This document shows positions 41,956-51,086 of a DNA stretch of 64,000 nucleotides, piece by piece. Under the pieces are notes generated by a model. That model worked only from the letters and a program-made list of their open reading frames with translations, had not been told where the DNA came from and made no database searches. Made by a program: the position numbers and the translations under genes. The stretch's first letter is position 1, and the number at the start of each line of letters is the position of its first letter. Where the stretch lies: the NCBI RefSeq assembly GCF_004010155.1, contig NZ_RRYH01000002.1, positions 186,001 to 250,000 of the forward strand, in the 5' to 3' direction. Origin of the DNA: Solirhodobacter olei. Lineage in GTDB: Bacteria > Pseudomonadota > Alphaproteobacteria > Rhodobacterales > Rhodobacteraceae.

Positions 41956-44745
41956 TCAGCGGCCGAGCGACCACCAGCCGCGCTTCTTGGGCTTGGGTTC
42001 GCCCTCGCCTTCGGCCTCAGCCTCAGCCTCAGCCTCAGCCTCCGGTTCGGCTGCCGCCGCGGCCGGGGCCGGTTCCGGGGCGGGCGCGGGTTCGGGCGCC
42101 GGAGCGGTCGTCACCTCGGCCTCAGCCGCTTCGGCGGGCTGGGCGGCGGGGGCCGGTTCGGGCGCCGGGGCCGGTTCAGCCGGGGCATTGGCTTCGGCTT
42201 CCGGCTCGGCGGGAGCTGCTTCAGCCTCGGCCTCGGCGGCCGCCTTCTTGGTGGTGCGACGGCGGCGCGGCTTCTTCGGCGCTTCGGCCTCGGGTCCCGG
42301 CGCGGCCTCGGCGGCCGGTTCGGCTTCGGCCGGGGCCGCAGGGACCTCGGCTTCGGCGGGCGCGGCTTCGGCTGCCGCTTCGCCCTCGGCCTCGGCGGCC
42401 GGCTTCTTGCGGCTGCGGGTGCGCTTGCGCGCGGGCTTCTTCGGGGCCTCCTCGACCTCGGCGGCCGGAGCCTCCTCGGCGCTGGCCGGTTCGGCCACCG
42501 GTTCTGCGGCGGTCTCGGCAGAGACCTCCTCGCCCGCGCCTTCGGCGCCGTCCTCGTCAGAGCTGCCCTGGTCGTCCGAAGCGGATTGCCCTTCGGCCTG
42601 GCCCTCGGCCCCGCCCTGCCCGCCGCCACGGCGGCGACGGCGCCGGCGGCGCTTCTTCTTCGGACCGGAGGGGGCCTCGGCGGTCGCGGCCTCGGAGGCC
42701 TCTGCCGCCTCGGCTTCGGCCTCTTCCTCCTCGATCTCCTCGGGGATCTCCTCGTCGATCTCTTCCATCACCGAGGCGTCGATCGAGACGACATGCGGCG
42801 CTTCCGGCACCGGGCGCGTCGCGGTCTTGAACTTCTCGATGACGAAATCGGGGCTGATCAGCGTGGGATCGGCCTCGATCCGGATCGACATGCCGTAGCG
42901 CTGCTCGATCTGGGCGATATGCTCGCGCTTCTGGTTCATCAGGAAGTTGACGATCGCGATCGGCGCCTTCAGCAGCACCTCGCGGGTGCGCTTGCGCGTC
43001 CCCTCCTCTTCCAGCTGGCGCAGGATGGAGAGCGCGAGGCTGTCGTCGGAGCGGATCAGGCCGGTGCCGTGGCAATGCGGGCACGGGGCGGTGGTGGCCT
43101 CGAGCATGCCCGGACGCAGGCGCTGGCGCGACATCTCCAGAAGGCCGAAGCCCGAGATGCGGCCTATCTGGATGCGGGCGCGGTCGGTCTTCAGCTTGTC
43201 CTTGAGGCGCTTCTCGACGGCGGCATTGTTGCGCCGCTCTTCCATGTCGATGAAGTCGATGACGATGAGGCCCGCGAGGTCGCGCAGGCGCAGCTGGCGG
43301 GCGACCTCTTCAGCCGCTTCGAGGTTGGTCTTGAGAGCCGTATCCTCGATCGAGCCTTCCTTGGTGGCCCGGCCGGAGTTCACGTCGATCGCGACCAGCG
43401 CCTCGGTGACGCCGATGACGATGTAGCCGCCGGACTTCAGCTGCACCACCGGGTTGAACATGCCGGTGAGGTAGCTTTCGACCTGGAAGCGCGCGAAGAG
43501 CGGCAGCGGATCGGTGTATTGCTTCACCGCCCGGGCGTGGGACGGCATGATCATCTTCATGAAGTCCTTGGCGGTGCGGTAGCCGTCGACGCCCTCGACC
43601 AGGACCTCCTCGATCTCGCGGTTGTAGAGGTCGCGGATCGAGCGCTTGATGAGGTCGCCTTCCTCGTAGATCGGCGCGGGGGCGATCGACTTCAGCGTGA
43701 GGTCGCGGATCTGTTCCCAGAGCCGCATGAGGTATTCGTAGTCGCGCTTGATCTCCGCCTTGGTGCGCTTGGCGCCGGCGGTACGGATGATCAGACCGGC
43801 GCCTTCCGGCACCTCGATCTCGGACGCGATTTCCTTCAGCTTCTTGCGGTCGGCGGCCTGGGTGATCTTGCGGGAGATGCCGCCGCCGCGGGCGGTGTTC
43901 GGCATCAGCACGCAGTAGCGGCCGGCGAGCGAGAGGTAAGTGGTCAGCGCCGCGCCCTTGTTGCCGCGCTCTTCCTTGACGACCTGGACCAGCATGATCT
44001 GCCGGACCTTGATGACTTCCTGGATCTTGTAGCGGCGCGGCCGGGGCTTGCGCGGCTGGCGGATCTCTTCGGCCACGTCTTCCTCGGCGATCGACTCGAT
44101 CTCGCTGTCGGTGTCGGAGGCGTGGTCGAGCGCATGGTAGCCCGCGTCGGCGGCGGCATGATCGTGATCGTGATCGCCGTCGTGATCGTGATCGTGATGG
44201 TGGTGGTGATCGGCGCCGTGATCCTGTTCCGGCGCGGTGCCGTCCGCCTCGGCGGCGGGTTCGGCGGGCGCAGGGCTGGCCGCGGGTTCGGCGGCCTCGG
44301 CCTCGAACAGCGCGTCGGCGCCGCGATCCTCGCCGAGGTCGACGACATCCATTGTGCCGATCTCGCCCGTGGTCACGGCATCGCCGCTGGCCTGCTCGGC
44401 CTTGGCGCGGGATTTACGGCGGCGGGGGCGGCTTTCCTCCTCCTCCATCGCCTTGGCATAGGCGCGTTCCTCCTCGAGGAGCGCCTGCCGGTCGGCGACC
44501 GGGATCTGGTAGTAATCCGGGTGGATTTCAGAGAAGGCCAGGAAGCCGTGCCGGTTTCCGCCGTAATCGACGAAGGCGGCCTGCAGCGAAGGTTCGACGC
44601 GGGTGACCTTGGCTAGGTAGATATTGCCGGCGAGCTGGCGCTTGTTGACGGTCTCGAAGTCGAATTCCTCGACCTTGTTTCCGTCGACCACCACAACCCG
44701 GGTCTCTTCCGGGTGGGTGGCGTCAATGAGCATCTTTGTTGACAT
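41956..44745 (-). CDS. rne: Ribonuclease E
   Basis: A 929-residue endoribonuclease, core of the RNA degradosome. The N-terminal catalytic half has an S1 domain (about 35-270) split by a long acidic insertion with a His/Asp-rich tract (176-207). The DNase I-like part follows with VAIDVNSGRAT carrying a catalytic Asp. The Zn-link is CPHCHGTG. The C-terminal scaffold (about 650-929) is Ala/Glu/Pro-rich with a Lys/Arg-rich RNA-binding patch (KKKRRRRRRRRGGG). The start ATG 44745 (MSTKMLIDATHPEETRVV) is set by family similarity. Confidence 0.95.
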   Translation of the reverse strand: MSTKMLIDATHPEETRVVVVDGNKVEEFDFETVNKRQLAGNIYLAKVTRVEPSLQAAFVDYGGNRHGFLAFSEIHPDYYQIPVADRQALLEEERAYAKAMEEEESRPRRRKSRAKAEQASGDAVTTGEIGTMDVVDLGEDRGADALFEAEAAEPAASPAPAEPAAEADGTAPEQDHGADHHHHHDHDHDGDHDHDHAAADAGYHALDHASDTDSEIESIAEEDVAEEIRQPRKPRPRRYKIQEVIKVRQIMLVQVVKEERGNKGAALTTYLSLAGRYCVLMPNTARGGGISRKITQAADRKKLKEIASEIEVPEGAGLIIRTAGAKRTKAEIKRDYEYLMRLWEQIRDLTLKSIAPAPIYEEGDLIKRSIRDLYNREIEEVLVEGVDGYRTAKDFMKMIMPSHARAVKQYTDPLPLFARFQVESYLTGMFNPVVQLKSGGYIVIGVTEALVAIDVNSGRATKEGSIEDTALKTNLEAAEEVARQLRLRDLAGLIVIDFIDMEERRNNAAVEKRLKDKLKTDRARIQIGRISGFGLLEMSRQRLRPGMLEATTAPCPHCHGTGLIRSDDSLALSILRQLEEEGTRKRTREVLLKAPIAIVNFLMNQKREHIAQIEQRYGMSIRIEADPTLISPDFVIEKFKTATRPVPEAPHVVSIDASVMEEIDEEIPEEIEEEEAEAEAAEASEAATAEAPSGPKKKRRRRRRRRGGGQGGAEGQAEGQSASDDQGSSDEDGAEGAGEEVSAETAAEPVAEPASAEEAPAAEVEEAPKKPARKRTRSRKKPAAEAEGEAAAEAAPAEAEVPAAPAEAEPAAEAAPGPEAEAPKKPRRRRTTKKAAAEAEAEAAPAEPEAEANAPAEPAPAPEPAPAAQPAEAAEAEVTTAPAPEPAPAPEPAPAAAAAEPEAEAEAEAEAEGEGEPKPKKRGWWSLGR

Positions 44746-45245
44746 GTCGGTCCATTGTCCCGCTGCAACACGTTGGACCGCCACGAATTTCCTGGCGGCC
44801 GGGAGCGTTGCGGAGGGGATTTTGCTGAGGCGAGAGGGATCGCGGATGCCGGCCCGGAACGGGGGGCGGAGTGCCGGATCTGACCCCCTGCCGCCCTAGC
44901 TGACCGTGCTGCGCAATCCATCGCGGTTCTGTCCATACGGGCGTCGCTTGCGCGTCCGCCGTCCACTTGAGCCCGCCGCTTGGCGGCCGGGCAATTCTGC
45001 GGCCTTGCGGCCCATCCTCCGGCTGACCCCGGCCCTTGGGGCGGTGCCCCGGCCTCCGGATCAGCGGCGAAATCGATGTGTCGGGGGCGGTGCGTCGTGG
45101 CAGCCTCCCGATTTGTCACATTAAGGGCGGGGATGTGGAAAAGACAATGGCTATTCGACGCCCCGCCCCGCGGCGCATACGCCGGCAGGGCGCGGGGCCG
45201 TGCGGCCCCGGGTCCCTGCCCTACCCCGACGCGGCGATGCGGCCA
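44746..45245. other. 500-bp intergenic region upstream of rne
   Basis: No convincing gene is seen on either strand; open frames here are Pro/Arg-rich shadows. The region probably contains the rne promoter and a long leader, which is usual for rne genes because their mRNAs are autoregulated. GC-rich inverted repeats such as GGCGGCCGG occur, but I cannot define a specific structure by eye. Confidence 0.6.
45120..45147 (-). promoter_or_regulatory. Candidate rne promoter
   Basis: On the minus strand TTGTCT (45142-45147) is followed after 16 bp by CTTAAT (45120-45125), a fair -35/-10 pair in otherwise GC-rich DNA. It would give an rne leader of about 370 nt. The match is moderate and untested. 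Confidence 0.35.
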
Positions 45246-45440
45246 TCAGCGCATGATATGCACGGTGGCAAAGGCGGCGCCGAGCAGCGCCAGCATCATC
45301 GTGGAGCCCGCCAGATAGGCCGGCAACGACTGGCTGAAAGTCTTGCGTCGTCCGCACCGGCCGCAACTGGAGGAAAACAACCTGGTATCATGTCCGCAGT
45401 TGCGACAACGGACGCCGCGAATTGCGCGATCGCGTGCCAT
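45246..45440 (-). CDS. Small zinc-ribbon membrane protein
   Basis: A 64-residue frame starting at ATG 45440. The first half has two CxxC pairs, CRNCGHDT and CGRCGRR, spaced as in a zinc ribbon. The second half is a hydrophobic helix (about LAGSTMMLALLGAAFATVHI) ending close to the C-terminus. The frame extends further upstream to 45656 with additional cysteines, but that part looks less protein-like. The gene sits between rne and the DctD-like regulator. No function can be assigned. Confidence 0.55.
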   Translation of the reverse strand: MARDRAIRGVRCRNCGHDTRLFSSSCGRCGRRKTFSQSLPAYLAGSTMMLALLGAAFATVHIMR

Positions 45441-45693
45441 GACAAAGACCCATCCCGAAATACCAATGACAACCCGCACCGGCCCCCAATCCTCCGGACG
45501 GATCACGGGAGGTATCATACACCCGCACGCCCAAATTCCGGAGTCGCACGCGGAACAGTGACTGGCGGCGGCGCGCTGACGCGCCGGGCGATGCGGATAT
45601 GCACCAATTGCGCGAAAAGCGACAGCCAGGGCGCGCGGCCCCGGCTGCTCGTTCATCCCTGGATTGCTTAGACGTCCGCGAATCGCGGCCGCG

Positions 45694-47025
45694 TCAGACG
45701 TAGTCGGCGCGGCTCAGGCCGTATTTGGCCATCTTCTCGTTCAGCGTCCGGCGCGGCAGGCAGAGCTCTTCCATGACCGCGACGATGGAGCCCTTGTGGC
45801 GGCGCATCGTGTTGTCGATCAGCATCCGTTCGAAGGCGTCGACATATTCCTTCAGCGGCTTGCCCTCGGTGGTGATCGCGGGCTGCGGGCTGTCGTCGTC
45901 GGCCATCAGAAGCGAGGCGATGGAGCCGGTGCCGCGGCGGTTCTGCAGCACCGCGCGCTCGGCCACGTTGACGAGCTGGCGGACGTTGCCGGGCCAGGGC
46001 GCCTGCAGAAGCTGGGCGGCCTCCTGCGCGGTCAGCTGCGGCGCGGCGCAGCCGTATTCCTCGGCGAACTGCTCGGTCAGCCGGGTGAAGAGGGTCAGGA
46101 TGTCCTCGCCCCGCGTCCGGAGCGGCGGCAGGGTGATCTTCAGCGCGGCGAGCCGGTAGAAGAGGTCGGGGCGGAGCGAGTCCTCCACCGTCTTTTCCGG
46201 CGCATGTTCATTGCAGATGGCGATGATCCGGGTTTCGGCCGGCATGCCCTGATCGTTGATGAAGGTCAGAAGCCGGGCCTGGAGGCCCTGGCTCAGCGCC
46301 TCGACATCCTCAAGGCAGAGCGTGCCGCCGCGCGCCTCTTCCACCAGCGGCAGGCCGGTGCCTTCCTCGGTCGGGCCGAAAAGCCGGGTGGCGAGCGCGT
46401 CCTCGGCATAGGCGGCGCAGGAGATGGAGACGAACTTGCGCCCCGCGCGGGGGCCGACCGCGTGAAGCGCGTGGGCGACCAGCGTCTTGCCGGTCCCGGT
46501 CTCGCCGTCGATCAGCACATGGCCATCGGCCTGGCCGAGATCGAGGATATCCTCGCGAAGCCGCTCCATCACGCCGGAGGAGCCGATCAGCTTGCGCATC
46601 AGCACCGTGCCGTCGGAAAGCTCGCGACGGAGCGCGCGGTTGTCGAGCGTCAGCTTGCGCGTCTGGGTGGCGCGCTTGGCAAGTTCCGTCATCCGGTCGG
46701 GGTTGAAGGGCTTTTCCAGGAAGTCGTAGGCGCCGAGGCGCATCGCCTCCACCGCCATCGGCACGTCGCCATGGCCGGTGATCATGATGACCGGCATGGA
46801 GCTGTCCATGCTCAGGAGCCGCTTGAGGAAGGTCATCCCATCCATGCCCGGCATCTTGATGTCAGAGACGACGACGCCCGGGAAATCCGGCCCGATCACC
46901 TTGAGCGCATCCTCGGCGCTGCCGAAGGCCTCTGTATCGAACCCGGAGAGCGCCAGCCACTGGCTGATCGACTGCCGCATGTCCTGCTCGTCATCGACGA
47001 TCGCAACTTTCATCGCACGCGCCAT
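45694..47025 (-). CDS. DctD-like response regulator lacking the GAFTGA motif
   Basis: A 443-residue NtrC-type regulator with receiver (phospho-acceptor D55 in VVSDIKMPG), AAA+ domain and Fis-type helix-turn-helix (about 405-440). Walker A is GETGTGKT (174-181). The GAFTGA loop, needed to contact sigma-54, is replaced by PTEEGTGLPL (218-227), and Walker B reads GGTLCLED. So it probably does not activate sigma-54 promoters. It forms a pair with the upstream DctB-like kinase (4-bp gap). Confidence 0.88.
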   Translation of the reverse strand: MARAMKVAIVDDEQDMRQSISQWLALSGFDTEAFGSAEDALKVIGPDFPGVVVSDIKMPGMDGMTFLKRLLSMDSSMPVIMITGHGDVPMAVEAMRLGAYDFLEKPFNPDRMTELAKRATQTRKLTLDNRALRRELSDGTVLMRKLIGSSGVMERLREDILDLGQADGHVLIDGETGTGKTLVAHALHAVGPRAGRKFVSISCAAYAEDALATRLFGPTEEGTGLPLVEEARGGTLCLEDVEALSQGLQARLLTFINDQGMPAETRIIAICNEHAPEKTVEDSLRPDLFYRLAALKITLPPLRTRGEDILTLFTRLTEQFAEEYGCAAPQLTAQEAAQLLQAPWPGNVRQLVNVAERAVLQNRRGTGSIASLLMADDDSPQPAITTEGKPLKEYVDAFERMLIDNTMRRHKGSIVAVMEELCLPRRTLNEKMAKYGLSRADYV

Positions 47026-47029
47026 GTAC

Positions 47030-48802
47030 CTACTCCGCTGCCTGCACATCCTCGGTGAGGATGGGCAATTGGATTTCGAAGACCGCGCCCCCGCCTTCTG
47101 CGTTGCGCGCGGTCAGTCTTCCGCCCAAGTCCTTGACGATGCCCGAGGAGATGGCAAGACCCAGGCCCACACCCTCGCCCGGCTTCTTGGTCGTGTAGAA
47201 CGGTTCGAAAAGCGCCTCGAGATCCTTGATGCCGTGGCCGTTGTCGCGGACCGTCAGCGTCGCCGTCTCGCCCGCCGTCAGCAGGATGTCGATCTGCGGT
47301 TCGGCGACGGTCTTGGTCGCATCGAGCGCGTTTCGGAGCAGGTTGATGATCACCTGTTCGTAACGGATGGGATCGGCCATCACCATCACCGGCTCGCGCG
47401 GCAGGGTACGGGTGATCTTCACGGCGCGGATCTTCAGCTGCGGCTCCATCATCGACAAAGCCGTTGAAACACAATGCCTTGCATCGACCGGCTCGAATGC
47501 CGTGCCGCCCTTCCGGGCATAGGACTTGAGCTGGCGGGTGATCGCGCCCATGCGCTCGATAAGGTCGTCGATGCGCTGGAAGGACGACAGCGCCTCTTCC
47601 GCCCGCTTGCGCAGGAGCAGGAGCCGGGCGCCGGCGAGATAGGTCTTCATAGCCGCGAGCGGCTGGTTCAGCTCGTGGCTGACGGCAGCGGCCATCTCGC
47701 CGAGGGCGGCGAGTTTCGAGCTTTGGGCCAGTGTCTGCTCGGCCACGGCGAGGTCCTTCTGGGCCTTCTCGCGTTCGGCGATTTCCCGCTGGAGCCTTGC
47801 GTTCAGCTGGCGCAGTTCCGCCGATTCTCTCTGGAAGAGCGCGGACTTACGGTTCGCGCGGCGGGAGAGGAAATAGAAGGTCACCGCCAGCAGGATGGCG
47901 AATCCCATGATCTCGAGCGCGAGGACGGCGTTCACCTGCTCGCGGATCGAGTCGTAGCGGGTGAAGGACGTGAGCTTCCAGCCGCGGAACGGGATCGCCG
48001 CTGAGTTCTGCATCACCGCGAGGCCGCGCAGGTAGGCGTCAGGCCTGACCTGGGTCCAGTTCCAGTCGGAGGTGACGTTCCAGGCGCGCTCGATGGCGGA
48101 GGGCGCGTCGCGCACGGCGAGCGCGTCGGTCAGCTTCAGCCCGCGCCAGCGCGGTTCCGTCGACAGGATCACCTTGCCCTGGCTGTCGGTGACGACGACG
48201 GCATCGGAGAAGCCGGCCCAGCTGCGTTCGAACTTGTTGAGGTCGACCTCGACCACGATGACGCCGATGACGCTGTTGTTGTTGCTGAGCGCCCGGGAAT
48301 AGGTGAACTCGAAGCCGGCCGATTTGCGCGGATAGACGGAAAACACTGAATCCTGAGACCGTTGCGCGTCGACGAAGGCGGGCGTGGATTTCAGGTTCTG
48401 GCCGATGCGCTTGCGGTCGGTGGCGGCGACGACGCGGCCGTCGGCATCCAGAAGCAGGATCGCGGCGGCGTCGATCTCGGTCTGAAGCGAGATCAGGCGC
48501 TGCGAGGTGGAGGTGAAATCCCCCGTGGTCAGCGCCTTGATCAACGCCGGGTCGCGGGCAAGCAGGAGCGGCACGACGGAGTTGCGCTGCAGCTCGCTCA
48601 TCACGTTGCCGGAGTAGAGCGCGAGGCGAAGCTGGGCGCGGTTGCGCGTGGTCTCTGTAAATCGCTGGGTGAGCGCCGCGTTGGTGATGTAGACCAGCGC
48701 GATGGCGACGAGGACGAGGACGCCGACGATGCCGCGGGCGATCCACCGGCGGCGCCGGCGGGTGTCCGATCGGAAAGCGTCTTCGCTGTCGGGGGTACTC
48801 AT
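47030..48802 (-). CDS. DctB-like sensor histidine kinase
   Basis: A 590-residue membrane kinase. Transmembrane helices at about 22-41 and 291-313 flank a periplasmic double-Cache sensor. A coiled coil (about 320-365) leads to the HisKA box VSHELNQPLAAM (H376), then HATPase with INLLRNALDAT and GVGLGLAISSGIV. DctB kinases sense C4-dicarboxylates and drive dctP/dctA transport genes; no transporter is in this window, so the ligand is unproved. Confidence 0.9.
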   Translation of the reverse strand: MSTPDSEDAFRSDTRRRRRWIARGIVGVLVLVAIALVYITNAALTQRFTETTRNRAQLRLALYSGNVMSELQRNSVVPLLLARDPALIKALTTGDFTSTSQRLISLQTEIDAAAILLLDADGRVVAATDRKRIGQNLKSTPAFVDAQRSQDSVFSVYPRKSAGFEFTYSRALSNNNSVIGVIVVEVDLNKFERSWAGFSDAVVVTDSQGKVILSTEPRWRGLKLTDALAVRDAPSAIERAWNVTSDWNWTQVRPDAYLRGLAVMQNSAAIPFRGWKLTSFTRYDSIREQVNAVLALEIMGFAILLAVTFYFLSRRANRKSALFQRESAELRQLNARLQREIAEREKAQKDLAVAEQTLAQSSKLAALGEMAAAVSHELNQPLAAMKTYLAGARLLLLRKRAEEALSSFQRIDDLIERMGAITRQLKSYARKGGTAFEPVDARHCVSTALSMMEPQLKIRAVKITRTLPREPVMVMADPIRYEQVIINLLRNALDATKTVAEPQIDILLTAGETATLTVRDNGHGIKDLEALFEPFYTTKKPGEGVGLGLAISSGIVKDLGGRLTARNAEGGGAVFEIQLPILTEDVQAAE

Positions 48803-48848
48803 GTCCGCAATTTACGCCCCCCGGGGCGCCGCCTCAAGCGGCCTCGGC

Positions 48849-49517
48849 TCAGGCGGGCGCCAGGGCGCCGGCCAATGCGCGGAAGAGCGCCAGCCCGTCG
48901 TCGCCGCCCTGGGCGCGGTCGATCGCGCGCTCGGGGTGGGGCATCATGCCGAGGACGCGGCGGTTGGCCGAGAGGATGCCGGCGATGTCGCCCATCGAAC
49001 CGTTGGGATTGTCGACATAGCGGAAGGCCACGCGGTCCTCCCCTTCCAGCCGGGCGAGAGTTTCGGCGTCGGCGGTGTAGTTGCCGTCGTGATGGGCGAC
49101 AGGGATCGAAACGGTGTCGCCCGGCTTCCAGCCCTGGGTGAAGGCGCTGTCGGCGGTGGAGACGGAAAGCGCGGTGCGGCGGCAGACGAACTTCAGCCCT
49201 GCGTTGCGCATCAGCACGCCCGGCAGGAGGCCGAATTCGGTGAGGACCTGGAAGCCGTTGCAGATGCCGAGGACATAGCCGCCCTTCTGCGCGTGTTCGA
49301 GCACGGCGGAGGAGATCGGCGAGCGCGCGGCGATGGCGCCGCAGCGGAGGTAGTCACCGAAGGAGAAGCCGCCCGGGATGCCGACGATATCGGTGCCGGC
49401 GGGCAGCTCGGTGTCCTTGTGCCAGACGCGGGAGACCTCGATCCCGGCGGCCTCGAACCCTCCGGCGAGGTCGCGGTCGCAGTTCGATCCCGGGAAGGTG
49501 ATGACGGCGGCTTTCAT
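48849..49517 (-). CDS. purQ: Phosphoribosylformylglycinamidine synthase, glutaminase subunit PurQ
   Basis: A 222-residue class I glutamine amidotransferase that supplies ammonia to PurL in step 4 of purine synthesis. Nucleophile C86 is in GICNGFQ; the His/Glu partners are in PHPERAID. It works with PurS (at 50836) and PurL (outside). It lies 276 bp from the alcohol dehydrogenase gene, with a palindromic repeat between, so it may have its own promoter. Confidence 0.95.
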   Translation of the reverse strand: MKAAVITFPGSNCDRDLAGGFEAAGIEVSRVWHKDTELPAGTDIVGIPGGFSFGDYLRCGAIAARSPISSAVLEHAQKGGYVLGICNGFQVLTEFGLLPGVLMRNAGLKFVCRRTALSVSTADSAFTQGWKPGDTVSIPVAHHDGNYTADAETLARLEGEDRVAFRYVDNPNGSMGDIAGILSANRRVLGMMPHPERAIDRAQGGDDGLALFRALAGALAPA

Positions 49518-49611
49518 GGGCGGCTCTCCCCTGTGCTCCGATGCGGCTGCGGTACTGCAAAACGGGCGGAGCTGCTAGGGGAAATCGGCCGGAGAGGTCC
49601 AGTTAGCCCCC

Positions 49612-49660
49612 GGCCCGGGACAAGGCGCGCAGCGCCGCCGGGCCAACGCCCGTCCGCCCC
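49612..49660 (-). repeat. GC-rich palindromic repeat, copy 2
   Basis: On the minus strand this reads GGGGCGGACGGGCGTTGGCC, then CGGCGGCGCTGCGCG and CCTTGTCCCGGGCC, matching copies 1 and 3. It lies between purQ and the alcohol dehydrogenase gene. The left flank (GTCCGCC/GGCGGAC type) can also fold. Confidence 0.7.
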
Positions 49661-49793
49661 GGAGGCCGGGCGCGTTTGGTGAGCCAGCAATCGGGCGCGA
49701 CGAAAGGGTTCGTTAAACCGTAAACAAACAGATCCGCATTGCCCCGAGCGCCCAACCGCGGACGGTCCCCGGCCCTCCTCGGTGTGGGGTGGC

Positions 49794-50834
49794 TCAGGCC
49801 GAAAAGTCCGTGATGACGGCGACGCCGGGGGCGGTGGGGCCGTCGAAGGCGGCCAGCTCGGCCGAGGCGTCGGACAGGCCGACGCGGCGGGCGATCAGGG
49901 GGGAGAGGTCGAGCCTCTGCGCCTCGATCAGGCTAAAGAGGCTCGGGTAGCGCCAGCCGGGCATTCCGCGCGTGCCGTAAAGTGCGAGCTGGCCGGAATA
50001 GACGGCGTCCATCGGGATCGCCATGGTCAGGTGATCGCCCGCCGGCATGCCGATCTGCACCATGCGGCCGAGCTTCCTCAGGCTGCGGATCGCGGCGACG
50101 GTCGTGGCCTCGATTCCCAGCGCCTCCACCGCGACATGGGCGCCGCCGCCGGTGATCTCGCGCACCGCGGCGGCCGCGTCGCCGGCGCGGGCGTCGATCG
50201 TGGCGTCGGCGCCGAGGCGTTCGGCATAGGTGAGTTTTTCGGGCACCACGTCGACCATCGCGACCTTCGCCCCGATCGCCTTGGCGAGCATCAGCGCGGA
50301 GAGCCCGACGCCCCCTGCCCCGTGGACCGCCAGCCATTCACCCGGCGCCAGCGCGGCGCGCCCGGTGAGCGCGTGCCAGGCGGTCGTCACCCGGCAGCCC
50401 ATCGCGGCGGCAAGCGCGGGGTCGAGCCCCTCGGGAAGCCGCGCGAGGTTGGTGTCGGCATGCGGCACGGCGATCCGCTCGGCAAAGGCGCCGGGCGCGT
50501 TGAAGCCGGGAAGGACCTGGGTCGCGCAGGTGGTCTGCTGGCCGGCGCGGCAGGCCGGGCAGCTGCCGCAGGCAAGGATGAAGGGCGCGATCACGCGGTC
50601 GCCCTTGCGCCAGCCGGTCACCAGCGGGCCGACCTCCTCCACCACGCCGCAATATTCATGGCCCGGCACATGCGGCAGCGGCGAGGGGTCGGCGCCGGTC
50701 CAGACGTGCCAGTCGGAGCGGCAGATGCCACAGGCAAGGATGCTGAGTACCACGCCGTCGGGCGGGCATTCCGGCTCCGCCAGCGCCGCGATCTCGAGCG
50801 GCGCGCGGAACCCGGTCAGCAGCGCCGCGCGCAT
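49794..50834 (-). CDS. Zinc-dependent alcohol dehydrogenase family protein
   Basis: A 346-residue medium-chain dehydrogenase. The catalytic zinc Cys is in CGICRSDWHVW, the GHE motif in PGHEYCGVVE, and four structural-zinc cysteines in CGSCPACRAGQQTTC. The NAD(P)-binding motif is GAGGVGLSALMLA. Substrate unknown. It is inserted between purS and purQ, with only one base between the purS stop and its start, so it is translated from the purC-purS transcript. This is an unusual neighbour for purine genes. Confidence 0.92.
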   Translation of the reverse strand: MRAALLTGFRAPLEIAALAEPECPPDGVVLSILACGICRSDWHVWTGADPSPLPHVPGHEYCGVVEEVGPLVTGWRKGDRVIAPFILACGSCPACRAGQQTTCATQVLPGFNAPGAFAERIAVPHADTNLARLPEGLDPALAAAMGCRVTTAWHALTGRAALAPGEWLAVHGAGGVGLSALMLAKAIGAKVAMVDVVPEKLTYAERLGADATIDARAGDAAAAVREITGGGAHVAVEALGIEATTVAAIRSLRKLGRMVQIGMPAGDHLTMAIPMDAVYSGQLALYGTRGMPGWRYPSLFSLIEAQRLDLSPLIARRVGLSDASAELAAFDGPTAPGVAVITDFSA

Positions 50835-50835
50835 C

Positions 50836-51075
50836 TCAGGCGAGCTCGACCGAGTACTGCTCGATCACGGTGTTGGCGAGGAGCTTCTCGCACATCGCCT
50901 TCACCTCGGCCTCGGCCGCGGCGCGGTCGGTGGCGGCAAGGTCGAGCTCGATCACCTTGCCCTGGCGGACGCCTTCGACGCCGGAAAACCCGAGCGTGCC
51001 GAGCGCGTGGCGGATCGCCTCGCCCTGCGGGTCGAGGACGCCTTCCTTCAGCATGACGTGGACGCGGGCTTTCAT
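50836..51075 (-). CDS. purS: Phosphoribosylformylglycinamidine synthase subunit PurS
   Basis: A 79-residue small subunit that bridges PurQ and PurL in the three-part FGAM synthase. It begins MKARVHVMLKEGVLDPQGEAI, the family signature. It lies 11 bp after purC and one base before the dehydrogenase gene. Confidence 0.95.
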   Translation of the reverse strand: MKARVHVMLKEGVLDPQGEAIRHALGTLGFSGVEGVRQGKVIELDLAATDRAAAEAEVKAMCEKLLANTVIEQYSVELA

Positions 51076-51086
51076 CGCAGGGCCTC

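Noticed and set aside
43944-44348. Thr/Arg-rich frame over the His tract of rne
   Set aside because: It is a shifted-frame product of the repetitive GATCGT tract inside rne.
49700-49740. GTTAAACCGTAAAC as a CtrA site upstream of purQ
   Set aside because: Only one TTAA is present and the second half does not match at N7 spacing.
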